A stretch of 11,049 nucleotides of DNA from Lachnospiraceae bacterium. Its GTDB lineage: Bacteria; Bacillota; Clostridia; Lachnospirales; Lachnospiraceae. Below the pieces are notes generated by a model. That model had not been told where the DNA came from. It searched no databases and worked only from the letters and a program-made list of their open reading frames with translations. This document shows positions 1-8,613 of the stretch, piece after piece; the first letter of the stretch is position 1; every line of letters begins with the position of its first letter. A program made the translations under genes and the position numbers. The stretch lies in assembly GCA_021205045.1 (NCBI GenBank), contig JAJPYH010000164.1, forward strand, positions 1 to 11,049, in the 5' to 3' direction.

Positions 1-977
1 ATTTACACTGTTACACCTTAAGCAAGATGCTCCACATGGAGAAAAAGGGCGAGCCCCAGAGCCTGTACCGTAGGGAGGGTCACCTGGATCTGGAGCGGAT
101 GACAGAGAGCGGCTATCTGCTGCAGTGTTTTGCAGCCTTTGTCTTTATGGGCAGGGGCGGAGATCCTTATGAGAAGGGAAAGGAGCTGGCGCAGTTATTT
201 CAGAAATGTATGAAGGAGTACGAGCCTTTCATAGCGCCGGTATATCATTTCTCCGATATTGAGAAAAATAAGGAAGTCGGGAAATTGTCCACCATGCTGA
301 CCATCGAGGAGGGCGGCGTACTGCAGGGCAGCTTTGAGAAGCTTCAGGAGTTCTACGGGTATGGCGTCCGGCTGATCACTCTGACCTGGAATTTCCCCAA
401 TGAGCTGGGGTATCCGGGGGCGAAGGAGGAGACGCCGGTGCCGGAGGCGCCTCACTGGCAGGTGAAGGGGGAATATCCGGGGCTGACGAAGCGGGGCCTG
501 GAGATGGTGGAGGCCATGGAGGAGCTGGGGGTTGTGGTGGATGTGTCTCATCTGTCCGACGCCGGCTTCTGGGATGTGGCGAACTGCACTCACAAGCCCT
601 TTGTGGCCAGTCATTCCAACGCCAGGAGCGTCTGCGGGCACAAGCGGAACCTGACGGATGGGCAGATCCGAGCGCTGGCGGAGCACGGCGGCGTGACGGG
701 ACTGAATTTTTCCGCTGATTTTCTGAATGATGATAAAAATAAAATCAGCCTGGATGATTTTGTCCGGCATGCGCTTCACATCATTGATGTGGGCGGAGAG
801 GATGTGCTGGCGCTGGGCAGTGATTTTGACGGTATTGAGACCAACCTGGCCATGCCCCACTGCGGGGAAATGCCCCGGTTATTTGACGCCATGAAAAAAG
901 CGGGCATGTCGGAGCGTGTGATTGACAAGGTCAGGGGGAAGAATGCCCTGCGTGTGTTGAAGGCGGTATTGAAATGA
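1..977 (+). CDS. Membrane dipeptidase family protein (peptidase M19), 5' end outside the window
   Basis: The reading frame is open from the left edge (first full codon at position 3), so the true start lies outside; the ATG at 27 is internal. M19 enzymes are zinc hydrolases of the renal-dipeptidase family that cleave dipeptides, often with a D- or unusual C-terminal residue. Counting from the ATG at 27, the family signatures are TIEEGG (residues 92-97, metal-bridging Glu), DVSH (His175), ASHSNAR (His196) and GSDFDG (264-269, catalytic-site Asp). The N-terminal HxD metal motif, normally read as HCDT, is here HCYT (codons at 6-17), so the Asp ligand is replaced by Tyr. The other ligands are intact. 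About 324 residues are visible, close to a full family member less a few N-terminal residues. The stop overlaps the addB start (ATGA), which implies co-transcription. The family call is secure; activity is uncertain because of the Tyr. Confidence 0.9.
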   Translation, partial: LHCYTLSKMLHMEKKGEPQSLYRREGHLDLERMTESGYLLQCFAAFVFMGRGGDPYEKGKELAQLFQKCMKEYEPFIAPVYHFSDIEKNKEVGKLSTMLTIEEGGVLQGSFEKLQEFYGYGVRLITLTWNFPNELGYPGAKEETPVPEAPHWQVKGEYPGLTKRGLEMVEAMEELGVVVDVSHLSDAGFWDVANCTHKPFVASHSNARSVCGHKRNLTDGQIRALAEHGGVTGLNFSADFLNDDKNKISLDDFVRHALHIIDVGGEDVLALGSDFDGIETNLAMPHCGEMPRLFDAMKKAGMSERVIDKVRGKNALRVLKAVLK

Positions 978-3900
978 GTCTGCAGTTTATTCTGGGGGGC
1001 AGCGGCAGTGGAAAGAGCGCTGCCCTCTATCACTTTATGATTTCAGAGGCAGTGAAGCATCCGGAACGGCAGTATGTGCTGCTGGTGCCGGATCAGTACA
1101 CCATGCAGATTCAGCGGCAGATGGTGCAGCTCCATCCGGGGCATGCTCTTTTCAATGTGGATGTGCTGAGCTTTGGCCGTCTGTATCATAAGGTGAAGGA
1201 GGAGCTGGGCGGCGGGGAGCTGGTGGCTTTGGACGACACCGGTAAAAACCTGATTCTGCGGGCTCTGTCCTCCTCTATGTCCGCTGACCTGCCGGCCATC
1301 GGCGGCCTGATGGAAAAGCAGGGCTATGTGTCGGAGGTGAAGAGCCTGATTTCAGAGTTCATGCAGTACGGCATTTCGCCGGAGGGCATGGACGGGCTGA
1401 TTGAGGCCGGTGCCGGGAGAAAGGGCTTACAGGCCAGGCTCAGGGATATTCAGAAGCTGTACGGCTTATTTTTGCAGAGGCTGGAAAACAAATACCGCAC
1501 CAGTGAGAGCATCTATCCGGAGCTCACCAGGCGGCTTTCGGAATCGAAAATCATCCGGGGCAGCGTGGTGGCCTTTGACGGTTTTACGGGATTTACGCCG
1601 GTGCAGCTGCCGCCGGTGCAGCAGATCATGCTGCTGTCCTCCCGCTGCTATGTGGCGCTGACCATAGACTGTGATCCGGCAAAGGTGACGGTGGAGCAGC
1701 AGCTTTTTTATACATCGGCCAAGACCATCCGGGAGCTGGAGAGGCTGGCTGCGGGAGCGGGGGTGAAGACGGAGGAGTATTATTTCTGTGAGAGCGGGAA
1801 GCGTTTTCAGTCAGCTCCCGGCTTTGCTGTGGGGATGAATGAGACCGGAAATCTGATGGCGAAACGGGACAGAACTGTGATCGGGAATCTGATGGCGGAA
1901 CCGGACAGAACTGAGTCTGGGAATCTGATGGCGGAACCGGACAGCTCTGTGATCGGGAACGCTGCGACGAAACCGGATGCCAGGCGAAGCAAAAATGAAA
2001 ATTCACGGGGGGATGTATCGGAGCTTGCCTTTTTTGAACGTCACCTGTTCCGATATGACGGCGCCGTTTACCCTCAGGAGTGCAGGCACATTCATCTGGG
2101 GTATGCCGCCAATCCTGCCGAAGAGAGCCGTCAGACTGCCATTTGGCTGCACAGGCTGGTCAGGGAGCGGGGACTCAAATACCGGGAGACGGCGGTGATC
2201 TGTGCGGGGCTGGACGCTTACAGCCATCATCTGCAGGAGGCCTTTGCCCGGATGGACATTCCCTGCTTTGTGGACGCCACGGCGGGGCTGTTGTCCAATC
2301 CTTTGCTGGAATATGTGCAGGGGCTTCTGGAACTGGTGGAAAAGGACTTTTCCTTTTCAGCGGTGATGCGTTTCCTCAGAAGCGGCCTGTCCGACCTGAG
2401 CCGGGAGGAGACGGATTTGCTGGAGCTGTATCTGGGGCAGGCGGGAATCCGGGGCAGGCGTGCCTGGGCAAAAGCTTTCACCAGGCTGGCCAGCCGCTTT
2501 GATCTGGGAAAGGTCAACGAGCTGCGGGAGCGGCTGATGGAGGAGCTTGCGCCTCTGCTTTCGGCGGCCGCGGACCGGCAGGCCACGGTGCGTACCCAGA
2601 TGACGGCGCTTTATGAATTCCTGGTGCAGACGCAGACGGAGCAAAAGCTCGCGGCCATGGAGGAGGAGTTTAATTCCCAGGGCGATGTGGTCAGAGCCAG
2701 GGAATACCGTCAGGCGTACAGTAAGCTGATGGGGCTGTTTGACCAGATGGCGGCGCTGATGGGAGAGGAGCAGCTGGCCTTTGGCGAGACCGCGCGGATT
2801 TTGAGGGCGGGCTTTGAGGAACTCAGAGTGGGCGCCATCCCCGCCAGGCTGGATCAGGTGCTGGTGGGAGATCTGGAGCGCACCAGGCTTCCTCAGGTGA
2901 AGGTGCTTTTTGTGCTGGGAGTCAACGATGTGAACATCCCGGGCAGTTCAGGCCGTGGCGGCATGCTGTCCGACCTGGAAAGAGAATATCTGCTGGACCG
3001 GGGCGTGGAGCTGGCGCCCAGCCGTCGCCAGCTGCAGTTCCGCCAGCGCTTTTATCTTTACCAGCAGCTGACCAGCCCCGGTGAGGAGCTGTATCTGTCC
3101 TGGTCCCTTGTGGATAACGGGCAAAAGGAGCTGCGGCCCTCTTATTTTATTCATACAGTGCAGAAGCTGTTCCCCTCTCTTTGGGCGAAGCCTCTGGGGG
3201 AGGAGCAGCCGGAGCATGTGAGCGAGCTGCCTTTGCGGGTGGCTGTCTTATTGCAAAAATACGTACAGGGGCTTTCTGGGGAGTCTGAAACGGATGAATT
3301 GCTGGAATTGCTGGTATTATTCAGAAAATATTATGGTGACGCCGGTGTCACTTCCTATATTGAGGGAGCCTTCCGGCAGGGCGGAAGGGAAAGAATCGCG
3401 CCGGAAATTGCCAGGGATCTGTACGGCAGCGTGCTCTACGGCAGCATCAGCCGCCTGGAGAATTTTGCCGCCTGTCCTTATGCCCATTTTCTGAAATATG
3501 GTCTGCGTCTGAGGGAGCCCAGGGAGTACCGGCCGGAGAGCGTGGACATGGGTAATATTTTCCATGATGTGCTGGCGGGCTTTGGCAGAGATCTGGGGGA
3601 GGCCGGGTATGACTGGCAGAGCTTCCCGGCGGATTTCGCGGAGGAAAAATTAAACAGCAGGCTGGAGGAGGTTCGCACACTTTACGGGGATGAACTGATT
3701 CTGGACAAGGCCAGAAACGGCTATGCCCTGGAAAGGGCGGGCAGAATTCTGCGGCGCACGGTGGAGGTGCTGCAGACCCATATGCAGGCCGGGAATTTCA
3801 GAACCTATGGGCTGGAGCTGCCCTTCTCGGTGGACTGTCAGTGGAATCCTTCCCGGGAGCTTTTCATGCGACTGGAGGGGCGCATTGACCGGGTGGATGT

Positions 3901-4552
3901 GGCGGAGCAGGACCAGGATGTGTATGTGAAGGTCATCGATTATAAATCCGGCAATCAGCAGTTTTCGGTGGACAGTCTGTACGCCGGGCTGCAGCTGCAG
4001 CTGACGGTGTATCTGGACATGGCCTCCAGGCAGCTGGCGGAGCAAAATCCGGGCAAAAGGGTGCGCCCCGCAGCCATGTTTTACTATCGGGTGGCGGATC
4101 CGGTGGTGGACATGGAGGGAGAGGAATCTCTGGACGAGCTGCCCCAGCTTCGCTTGAGAGAGCAGCGATCCAGAGGGATTCTCAACGATTCTCCTGAGGC
4201 GGTGGAGCTTCTGGATCATACCTTCGAGAAGAGCTCCGATGTGATTCCTTTCACTCGCAATAAGGACGGGCAGGCGGCCAGAGGGTCGAAGTCCTGCACG
4301 GAGGAGGAGCTGCTGCTGATGGAGCGCTACTCTGAGCATAAGGTGGATGAGCTTGGACGGCAGATCCGTCAGGGACATATTGAGGCAAGCCCTTATCAGC
4401 AGGGTACGGAGGAGGGCTGTACCTGGTGTCCCTACAGGGGGTGCTGCAGCTATGATGAGAAGCTGCCCGGCTACAGGAAGAGAAGGATTCCGGTGATGGA
4501 GCAGGAGGAGGCGCTGGAAAAGATGCGGGAAAGCCTGCGGGAGGACACATGA
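974..4552 (+). CDS. addB: AddB, ATP-dependent helicase/nuclease subunit B
   Basis: This is the AddB subunit of the AddAB helicase-nuclease, which resects double-strand DNA ends until a Chi-like site and feeds 3' single strands to RecA. At 1192 residues it is near the roughly 1170 usual for the family. Visible features are an N-terminal Walker A (GGSGSGKS, residues 8-15, Lys14) and a C-terminal RecB-type nuclease with His864, Asp972 in GRIDRVD, the Asp989-Tyr-Lys991 motif and Gln1007. Four cysteines fit the known AddB iron-sulfur cluster: Cys834, then Cys1149-x2-Cys1152-x5-Cys1158; Cys1157 is an extra neighbour. Helicase motifs beyond Walker A are degenerate, as expected, because AddA supplies the motor. 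Residues 292-339 are a four-unit tandem repeat unlike ordinary AddB. The ATG at 974 overlaps the upstream stop by 4 nt, and the 3' end overlaps addA by 4 nt, which points to coupled translation and balanced subunit amounts. Confidence 0.96.
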   Translation: MSLQFILGGSGSGKSAALYHFMISEAVKHPERQYVLLVPDQYTMQIQRQMVQLHPGHALFNVDVLSFGRLYHKVKEELGGGELVALDDTGKNLILRALSSSMSADLPAIGGLMEKQGYVSEVKSLISEFMQYGISPEGMDGLIEAGAGRKGLQARLRDIQKLYGLFLQRLENKYRTSESIYPELTRRLSESKIIRGSVVAFDGFTGFTPVQLPPVQQIMLLSSRCYVALTIDCDPAKVTVEQQLFYTSAKTIRELERLAAGAGVKTEEYYFCESGKRFQSAPGFAVGMNETGNLMAKRDRTVIGNLMAEPDRTESGNLMAEPDSSVIGNAATKPDARRSKNENSRGDVSELAFFERHLFRYDGAVYPQECRHIHLGYAANPAEESRQTAIWLHRLVRERGLKYRETAVICAGLDAYSHHLQEAFARMDIPCFVDATAGLLSNPLLEYVQGLLELVEKDFSFSAVMRFLRSGLSDLSREETDLLELYLGQAGIRGRRAWAKAFTRLASRFDLGKVNELRERLMEELAPLLSAAADRQATVRTQMTALYEFLVQTQTEQKLAAMEEEFNSQGDVVRAREYRQAYSKLMGLFDQMAALMGEEQLAFGETARILRAGFEELRVGAIPARLDQVLVGDLERTRLPQVKVLFVLGVNDVNIPGSSGRGGMLSDLEREYLLDRGVELAPSRRQLQFRQRFYLYQQLTSPGEELYLSWSLVDNGQKELRPSYFIHTVQKLFPSLWAKPLGEEQPEHVSELPLRVAVLLQKYVQGLSGESETDELLELLVLFRKYYGDAGVTSYIEGAFRQGGRERIAPEIARDLYGSVLYGSISRLENFAACPYAHFLKYGLRLREPREYRPESVDMGNIFHDVLAGFGRDLGEAGYDWQSFPADFAEEKLNSRLEEVRTLYGDELILDKARNGYALERAGRILRRTVEVLQTHMQAGNFRTYGLELPFSVDCQWNPSRELFMRLEGRIDRVDVAEQDQDVYVKVIDYKSGNQQFSVDSLYAGLQLQLTVYLDMASRQLAEQNPGKRVRPAAMFYYRVADPVVDMEGEESLDELPQLRLREQRSRGILNDSPEAVELLDHTFEKSSDVIPFTRNKDGQAARGSKSCTEEELLLMERYSEHKVDELGRQIRQGHIEASPYQQGTEEGCTWCPYRGCCSYDEKLPGYRKRRIPVMEQEEALEKMRESLREDT
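1847..1990 (+). repeat. 36-bp in-frame tandem repeat (4 units) inside addB
   Basis: Four contiguous 36-bp units begin at 1847, 1883, 1919 and 1955. They encode 12-residue units: GNLMAKRDRTVI, GNLMAEPDRTES, GNLMAEPDSSVI and the degenerate GNAATKPDARRS. Units 2 and 3 are nearly identical; units 1 and 4 have drifted. The period is a multiple of three, so a gain or loss of units would keep the frame and change only the length of a hydrophilic linker in AddB (residues 292-339). Confidence 0.93.
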
Positions 4553-7500
4553 GCATGACATATACCCCGGATCAGCAGCGGGTGATTGAAACGGAAAATA
4601 AAAACATTCTGGTGTCTGCTGCGGCGGGCAGCGGCAAGACGGCGGTGCTGGTGGAGCGGATTATCAGGAAAATCACTGACCGGGAGCATCCCCTGGATAT
4701 CGACCGGCTGCTGGTGGTCACCTTTACCAATAACGCTGCGGCCAGTATGCGGGAGCGGATTGGCCAGGCCATTGAGCGGGAGCTGGAGCAGCATCCTCAG
4801 GATGTTCATCTGCAGCGGCAGGCGGTGCTGGTGCATCAGGCGCTGATCACTACCCTTCACAGCTTCTGCCTGTATCTGGTCAGAAATCATTTTGAGCAGA
4901 TCGGGCTGGAGCCGGATTTTGTGGTGGCGGACGAGGCCACTGTGGAGCTTCTGAGCAAAGAGGTGAAGGACGATTTGCTGGAGCGGTATTTTGCCGGGGC
5001 CGATCCGGACTTTCTGTATATGGTGGAGTATCTGTGCCACACCGGACGGGAGACTGCCCTGGAGGATAATATTGACCAGTTGTATCGGCGGGCCATGAGC
5101 ATGCCCTTCCCGGAGGAATGGCTTGCAGAGCGAAAAAAGGACTATGATTTCTCTACTCTGGAGGAGTTTACAACCCGGCCCGCGGGAGCCTTTCTGCTTT
5201 CTCACATCCAGGGGCTTCTGGCCTCCTGCCGGGAGGGATATGAGGCTGCACTGAAGATTGCCATGGAGCCGGACGGCCCTTATGTGTATGTGGATACCCT
5301 GGAGAAAGAGCTGGAATATCTGGAAAGGCTGTGCGCCATGGATTCTCTGGAGAAGCTCAGGGAGTATCTGCCCGCCATGGAGTTTTCCAGGCTTTCCACC
5401 AAAAAGGACGTGATCATCGATCCGGGTAAGCGGGAGGCGGTGAAAAACCGCCGTACTCAGATGAAAAAAAATCTGGAAAAGCTCGGCGCGGACTTTTTCG
5501 GGAAAAGTCCCCAGTCCATGGAGGTGGAAAACGCCGGGGCGAAGCGGGCTCTGGATATGCTGGTGCAGGTGACTCTGGATTATATGCATGACCTGGACCG
5601 GGCCAAGAGGGAGAAGGGCTACATTGATTTCCATGACATGGAGCATATGGCGCTGCAGATTTTACTCAAAAGCGACGGGCAGGGCGGCTTTACCCTGACG
5701 GAGACTGCGGAAAGCTACCGACAGCAGTTTCAGGAGGTGATGGTGGATGAATATCAGGATTCCAATCTTGTGCAGGAGTACCTGACCGCCGCCGTGTCCC
5801 GGGACAATGACCGCTTTATGGTGGGGGATGTGAAGCAGAGCATCTATCAGTTCCGCCTGGCCCGGCCGGAGCTTTTCATGGCAAAATATCATGAGTACGC
5901 CAACGCGGATGAAAACAGTGTGCGCATTGATTTAAAGCAGAATTTCCGCAGCCGTCCCCAGGTGCTGGAGGCGGTCAACAGCGTATTTTCCAGAACCATG
6001 ACCATGGAGAGCGGCGGGATTGCCTATGATGAGAGCGCGGCGCTGTATCCGGGGGCGGAGTTCCCGGGGGAAGGTCCGGCAGCAGAGAATCCGGCGGCGG
6101 AGTTCCCGGGGGAAGGTCCGGCGGCAGAGAATCCGGCAGTGCAGTTTCCTGGGGAGGAGGGCCCGGCGGCGAAGACTTTGACAGAGGATGATATTTCGGT
6201 GACAGCTGACGGCGATTACACGGGTCCGTGTCGTGCTCCGGAGAATGCCCGCAGGATACGCCGATATGATAGATATGCCTGTGAGTGCATCGTCTCCTGC
6301 GGAGAGCTCCCCCAGGGCCTGGATGCCAGACAGCTGGAGGCTTATTCCGCCGCGAAAAAGATTAAGGAGCTTCTTCGCAGCGGCAGGGTTGTGAATGAAT
6401 CCCGCACGGGACTTCGGCCTGTCGTTTTGGAGGACATCGTGCTTTTATTCCGCTCCCCGTCTCTCTACGAGGAGGCTTACAGGGAGGTGTTTGCCCGGGA
6501 AAATATTCCCCTGTCCTTTGTCAGCGGCAGCGGGTATTTTGACGCAAAGGAGGTACAGAATCTGGTCAAATTCCTGGAGTGTGTGGAGAATCCTCTGACG
6601 GACATTCCCATGTATGGGGCGTGTATTTCTCTGTTTGGGGGACTGACGGAGGAGGATCTGGCCAGGGTGCAGATTTATGATCGGGAGAGAATAAAGCAGG
6701 AGCAGACAGGGAAACAGGAGGCATCTTTTGAGACCGGGGTGCAGGTCGAGGGACAGGAAGTATCAATCAGGACAGAGGACAGGAATTTCTGGCTGCCTGA
6801 ACCGGAAAGCTTATGGGGAAAATTACATGATTTCGTCATGGGAAGTCCCAACGATCCCCTCTCTCCAAAGAGTCAAGAGCTGCGGGATGCGATTCAAAAA
6901 TATCGTCGGCAGGCGGAATACTGTTCCGTGGAGGAGCTTTTGCGCAGCATTCTGAATGACTTCCATTATCGGGAGCAGATGCGGTTGCTGCCAGACGGCG
7001 GGAAGCGGGCGGCCAACGTGGAGCTTCTGATTGAGCGGGCGGCTCAATTCGCGTCCCGGGGACAGCATGGTTTGTTTTCCTTTGTCAATTATGTGAAGGA
7101 GCTTCACCGCCAGGAAATTGACTATGGAGAATCCTCCGTGTCGGAGCATGTTCAGGCGGTGCGCATGATGAGCATTCACAAGAGCAAGGGGCTGGAATTT
7201 CCAGTGGTCATCGTGGGCGGCATGGCCCACAGCTACACCATGCGGGATCGGCAGCAGCTGTTGCTCATCGACAACGATCTTGGGCTGGGGGTGGATTATA
7301 TATCACCTGCCCGCAGAAGTAAAAATAAGACCCTGCAGAAGAGCGCTCTTTCCCTGAAAATGGAGCGTGACATTCTGGCGGAGGAACAGCGGATCTTCTA
7401 TGTGGCCATGACCAGGGCGAAGGAGAAGCTGATACTGTGCGGGTATAAAAAGAACGGGGAGGAATTATTTGAGGCAGGGAACGGCGGCGATATGTCAGGA

Positions 7501-8571
7501 AACGGCAGCAGTATGCCGGAGGGCAGCGGAGGCCTATCAGGAAAGGGCAGCGCTATGCCGCAGGACAGCGGAGGCTTATCAGGAAGTGGCCGTATTATGC
7601 CGAAAGAAAAAAGCCTCCGTCACAAAGACGGCACTTGCCTTCTGTCGGACATCCTCTCGGCCCGCTCCTATCTGGATCTGTGTCTGCTGTCTCATGATTC
7701 GGACAGCCCCATCCAGTATCAGCTTTTCACAGTGCAGGACCTGGCGGAAAATGAGATTGTGGAGGACGCGGTGCAGGCCGGGCGAAAGGAGGACCTGGAG
7801 AAACTGCTCTTTGAGACAGATCAAAAGGAAATATCCGAGAGTCTGAAAACAGAGATTATGAAGAAAAACACGGTACTGGAATATCAGTATCCCTGGATGG
7901 AGCTGACCAGAATGAACGGCAAGACCAGTGTGTCGGAGTTGAAGCTGGCGGCCATGGAGGAAGAGCTGGGCGGCGTGGAGGAAATGTTTGAGACAGAGCG
8001 GGTGGTGCCCTGTGTGCCCGAGTTTATCAAACAGACACAGGGACTGGGCGGCACCGCGGTGGGCACCGCTTACCACAGGGTGCTGGAGCTGACAGACTTT
8101 ACGGCGCTGCCGGACAGCCCCGGGGCCTGGGAGCAGTCCATGGAGCAGATGGCGGAGAAGGGTCGCCTTGCTCTGCAGCAGAAGGAGTGTATTTCCACAG
8201 AGAAATTATTTCATTTCTCAGAAAGCTCCCTGGCGGAACGTATGTCGAGAGCGGCCCGCGCCGGGACGCTGAGAAAGGAGCAGTCCTTCTTCCTGGGGGT
8301 GCCCGCGGGAGAAATGGATGGCGAACTGCTTTTAATCCAGGGAATCATCGACGCCTTCTTTGAGGAAGAGGACGGGGTGGTACTGCTGGATTATAAGACG
8401 GACCGTGTCCGGGACGGGCTGGAGCTTGCGGACAAATATCACACCCAGATGCAGTATTATACCAGAGCCATCGAACAGGCCCTTGGCAAAAGGGTGAAGG
8501 AGATCATCCTGTATTCTTTCTTTTTGGGAAAAGAGGTGCTGGTGGTTGACAGACAGAAGAATGACGATTAA
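4549..8571 (+). CDS. addA: AddA, ATP-dependent helicase/nuclease subunit A
   Basis: AddA is the UvrD-like (SF1A) motor and second nuclease of AddAB. The helicase motifs appear in order: Q motif near residue 7, Walker A AAAGSGKT (Lys30), Ia TFTNNAAASMRER, DEYQD (400-404, Walker B), GDVKQSIYQFR (426-436), QNFRSRP (Arg467), SIHKSKGLEFP (His877) and FYVAMTRAKEK (Arg956). The C-terminal nuclease shows His1176, Asp1268, Asp1281-Tyr-Lys1283 and Gln1300. Its 1340 residues exceed the roughly 1230 of Bacillus AddA. The excess sits in two tandem-repeat inserts (residues 503-542 and 983-1024) and a polar stretch near 717-744, all between conserved motifs. The start at 4549 overlaps the addB stop; GGAGG at 4540-4544 is only 4 nt from it, so the ATG at 4555 (two codons in) is an alternative. 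No terminator follows the gene. Confidence 0.96.
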   Translation: MSMTYTPDQQRVIETENKNILVSAAAGSGKTAVLVERIIRKITDREHPLDIDRLLVVTFTNNAAASMRERIGQAIERELEQHPQDVHLQRQAVLVHQALITTLHSFCLYLVRNHFEQIGLEPDFVVADEATVELLSKEVKDDLLERYFAGADPDFLYMVEYLCHTGRETALEDNIDQLYRRAMSMPFPEEWLAERKKDYDFSTLEEFTTRPAGAFLLSHIQGLLASCREGYEAALKIAMEPDGPYVYVDTLEKELEYLERLCAMDSLEKLREYLPAMEFSRLSTKKDVIIDPGKREAVKNRRTQMKKNLEKLGADFFGKSPQSMEVENAGAKRALDMLVQVTLDYMHDLDRAKREKGYIDFHDMEHMALQILLKSDGQGGFTLTETAESYRQQFQEVMVDEYQDSNLVQEYLTAAVSRDNDRFMVGDVKQSIYQFRLARPELFMAKYHEYANADENSVRIDLKQNFRSRPQVLEAVNSVFSRTMTMESGGIAYDESAALYPGAEFPGEGPAAENPAAEFPGEGPAAENPAVQFPGEEGPAAKTLTEDDISVTADGDYTGPCRAPENARRIRRYDRYACECIVSCGELPQGLDARQLEAYSAAKKIKELLRSGRVVNESRTGLRPVVLEDIVLLFRSPSLYEEAYREVFARENIPLSFVSGSGYFDAKEVQNLVKFLECVENPLTDIPMYGACISLFGGLTEEDLARVQIYDRERIKQEQTGKQEASFETGVQVEGQEVSIRTEDRNFWLPEPESLWGKLHDFVMGSPNDPLSPKSQELRDAIQKYRRQAEYCSVEELLRSILNDFHYREQMRLLPDGGKRAANVELLIERAAQFASRGQHGLFSFVNYVKELHRQEIDYGESSVSEHVQAVRMMSIHKSKGLEFPVVIVGGMAHSYTMRDRQQLLLIDNDLGLGVDYISPARRSKNKTLQKSALSLKMERDILAEEQRIFYVAMTRAKEKLILCGYKKNGEELFEAGNGGDMSGNGSSMPEGSGGLSGKGSAMPQDSGGLSGSGRIMPKEKSLRHKDGTCLLSDILSARSYLDLCLLSHDSDSPIQYQLFTVQDLAENEIVEDAVQAGRKEDLEKLLFETDQKEISESLKTEIMKKNTVLEYQYPWMELTRMNGKTSVSELKLAAMEEELGGVEEMFETERVVPCVPEFIKQTQGLGGTAVGTAYHRVLELTDFTALPDSPGAWEQSMEQMAEKGRLALQQKECISTEKLFHFSESSLAERMSRAARAGTLRKEQSFFLGVPAGEMDGELLLIQGIIDAFFEEEDGVVLLDYKTDRVRDGLELADKYHTQMQYYTRAIEQALGKRVKEIILYSFFLGKEVLVVDRQKNDD
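6055..6174 (+). repeat. 42-bp in-frame tandem repeat inside addA (first insert)
   Basis: Two almost identical 42-bp units at 6055-6096 and 6097-6138 encode AEFPGEGPAAENPA twice. A degenerate third unit from 6139 encodes VQFPGEEGPAAK. The segment covers AddA residues 503-542, after helicase motif IV. It is rich in Pro, Ala, Glu and Gly, so it is probably a disordered linker. The period is divisible by three, so unit slippage preserves the frame. Confidence 0.92.
7495..7620 (+). repeat. 42-bp in-frame tandem repeat inside addA (second insert)
   Basis: Units begin at 7495, 7537 and 7579 and encode SGNGSSMPEGSGGL, SGKGSAMPQDSGGL and the degenerate SGSGRIMPKEKSLR. The stretch is Gly/Ser-rich and follows motif VI (Arg956), at AddA residues 983-1024, in the linker between the helicase core and the C-terminal nuclease. 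The protein unit differs from the other two repeats in this operon. Confidence 0.92.
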
Positions 8572-8574
8572 AAT
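8546..8574 (+). promoter_or_regulatory. Sigma-A-type promoter for the DUF4143 ATPase gene, embedded in the 3' end of addA
   Basis: A perfect TTGACA at 8546-8551 is followed by a 17-bp spacer and TAAAAT at 8569-8574 (5 of 6 matches to TATAAT). The -10 box overlaps the addA stop codon (8569-8571). A start near 8581 would leave a leader of roughly 33 nt before the ATG at 8614. Two near-consensus boxes at ideal spacing just upstream of a gene are unlikely in this GC-rich context, but the boxes are also part of coding sequence. Confidence 0.7.
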
Positions 8575-8602
8575 AAAGTAAGACTTTAGATTTCCCGAAA
8601 GC

Positions 8603-8608
8603 GAGGTG
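8603..8608 (+). promoter_or_regulatory. Ribosome binding site of the DUF4143 ATPase gene
   Basis: GAGGTG lies 5 nt before the ATG at 8614 and supports that start. The match to the anti-Shine-Dalgarno sequence is moderate. Confidence 0.6.
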
Positions 8609-8613
8609 CGTAT

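Noticed and set aside
27..29. ATG at 27 as the start of the dipeptidase gene
   Set aside because: The frame is open to the left edge and encodes the family's N-terminal HxD region before this ATG, so it is internal.
1847..1990. CRISPR array
   Set aside because: The units are contiguous without spacers and are in frame inside addB.
3650..5646. Long minus-strand open frames across addB and addA (for example about 3650-4561 and 4471-5646)
   Set aside because: They are antisense shadows in GC-rich coding DNA, with His/Leu/Pro-rich translations, no recognisable domain and no supporting start signals.
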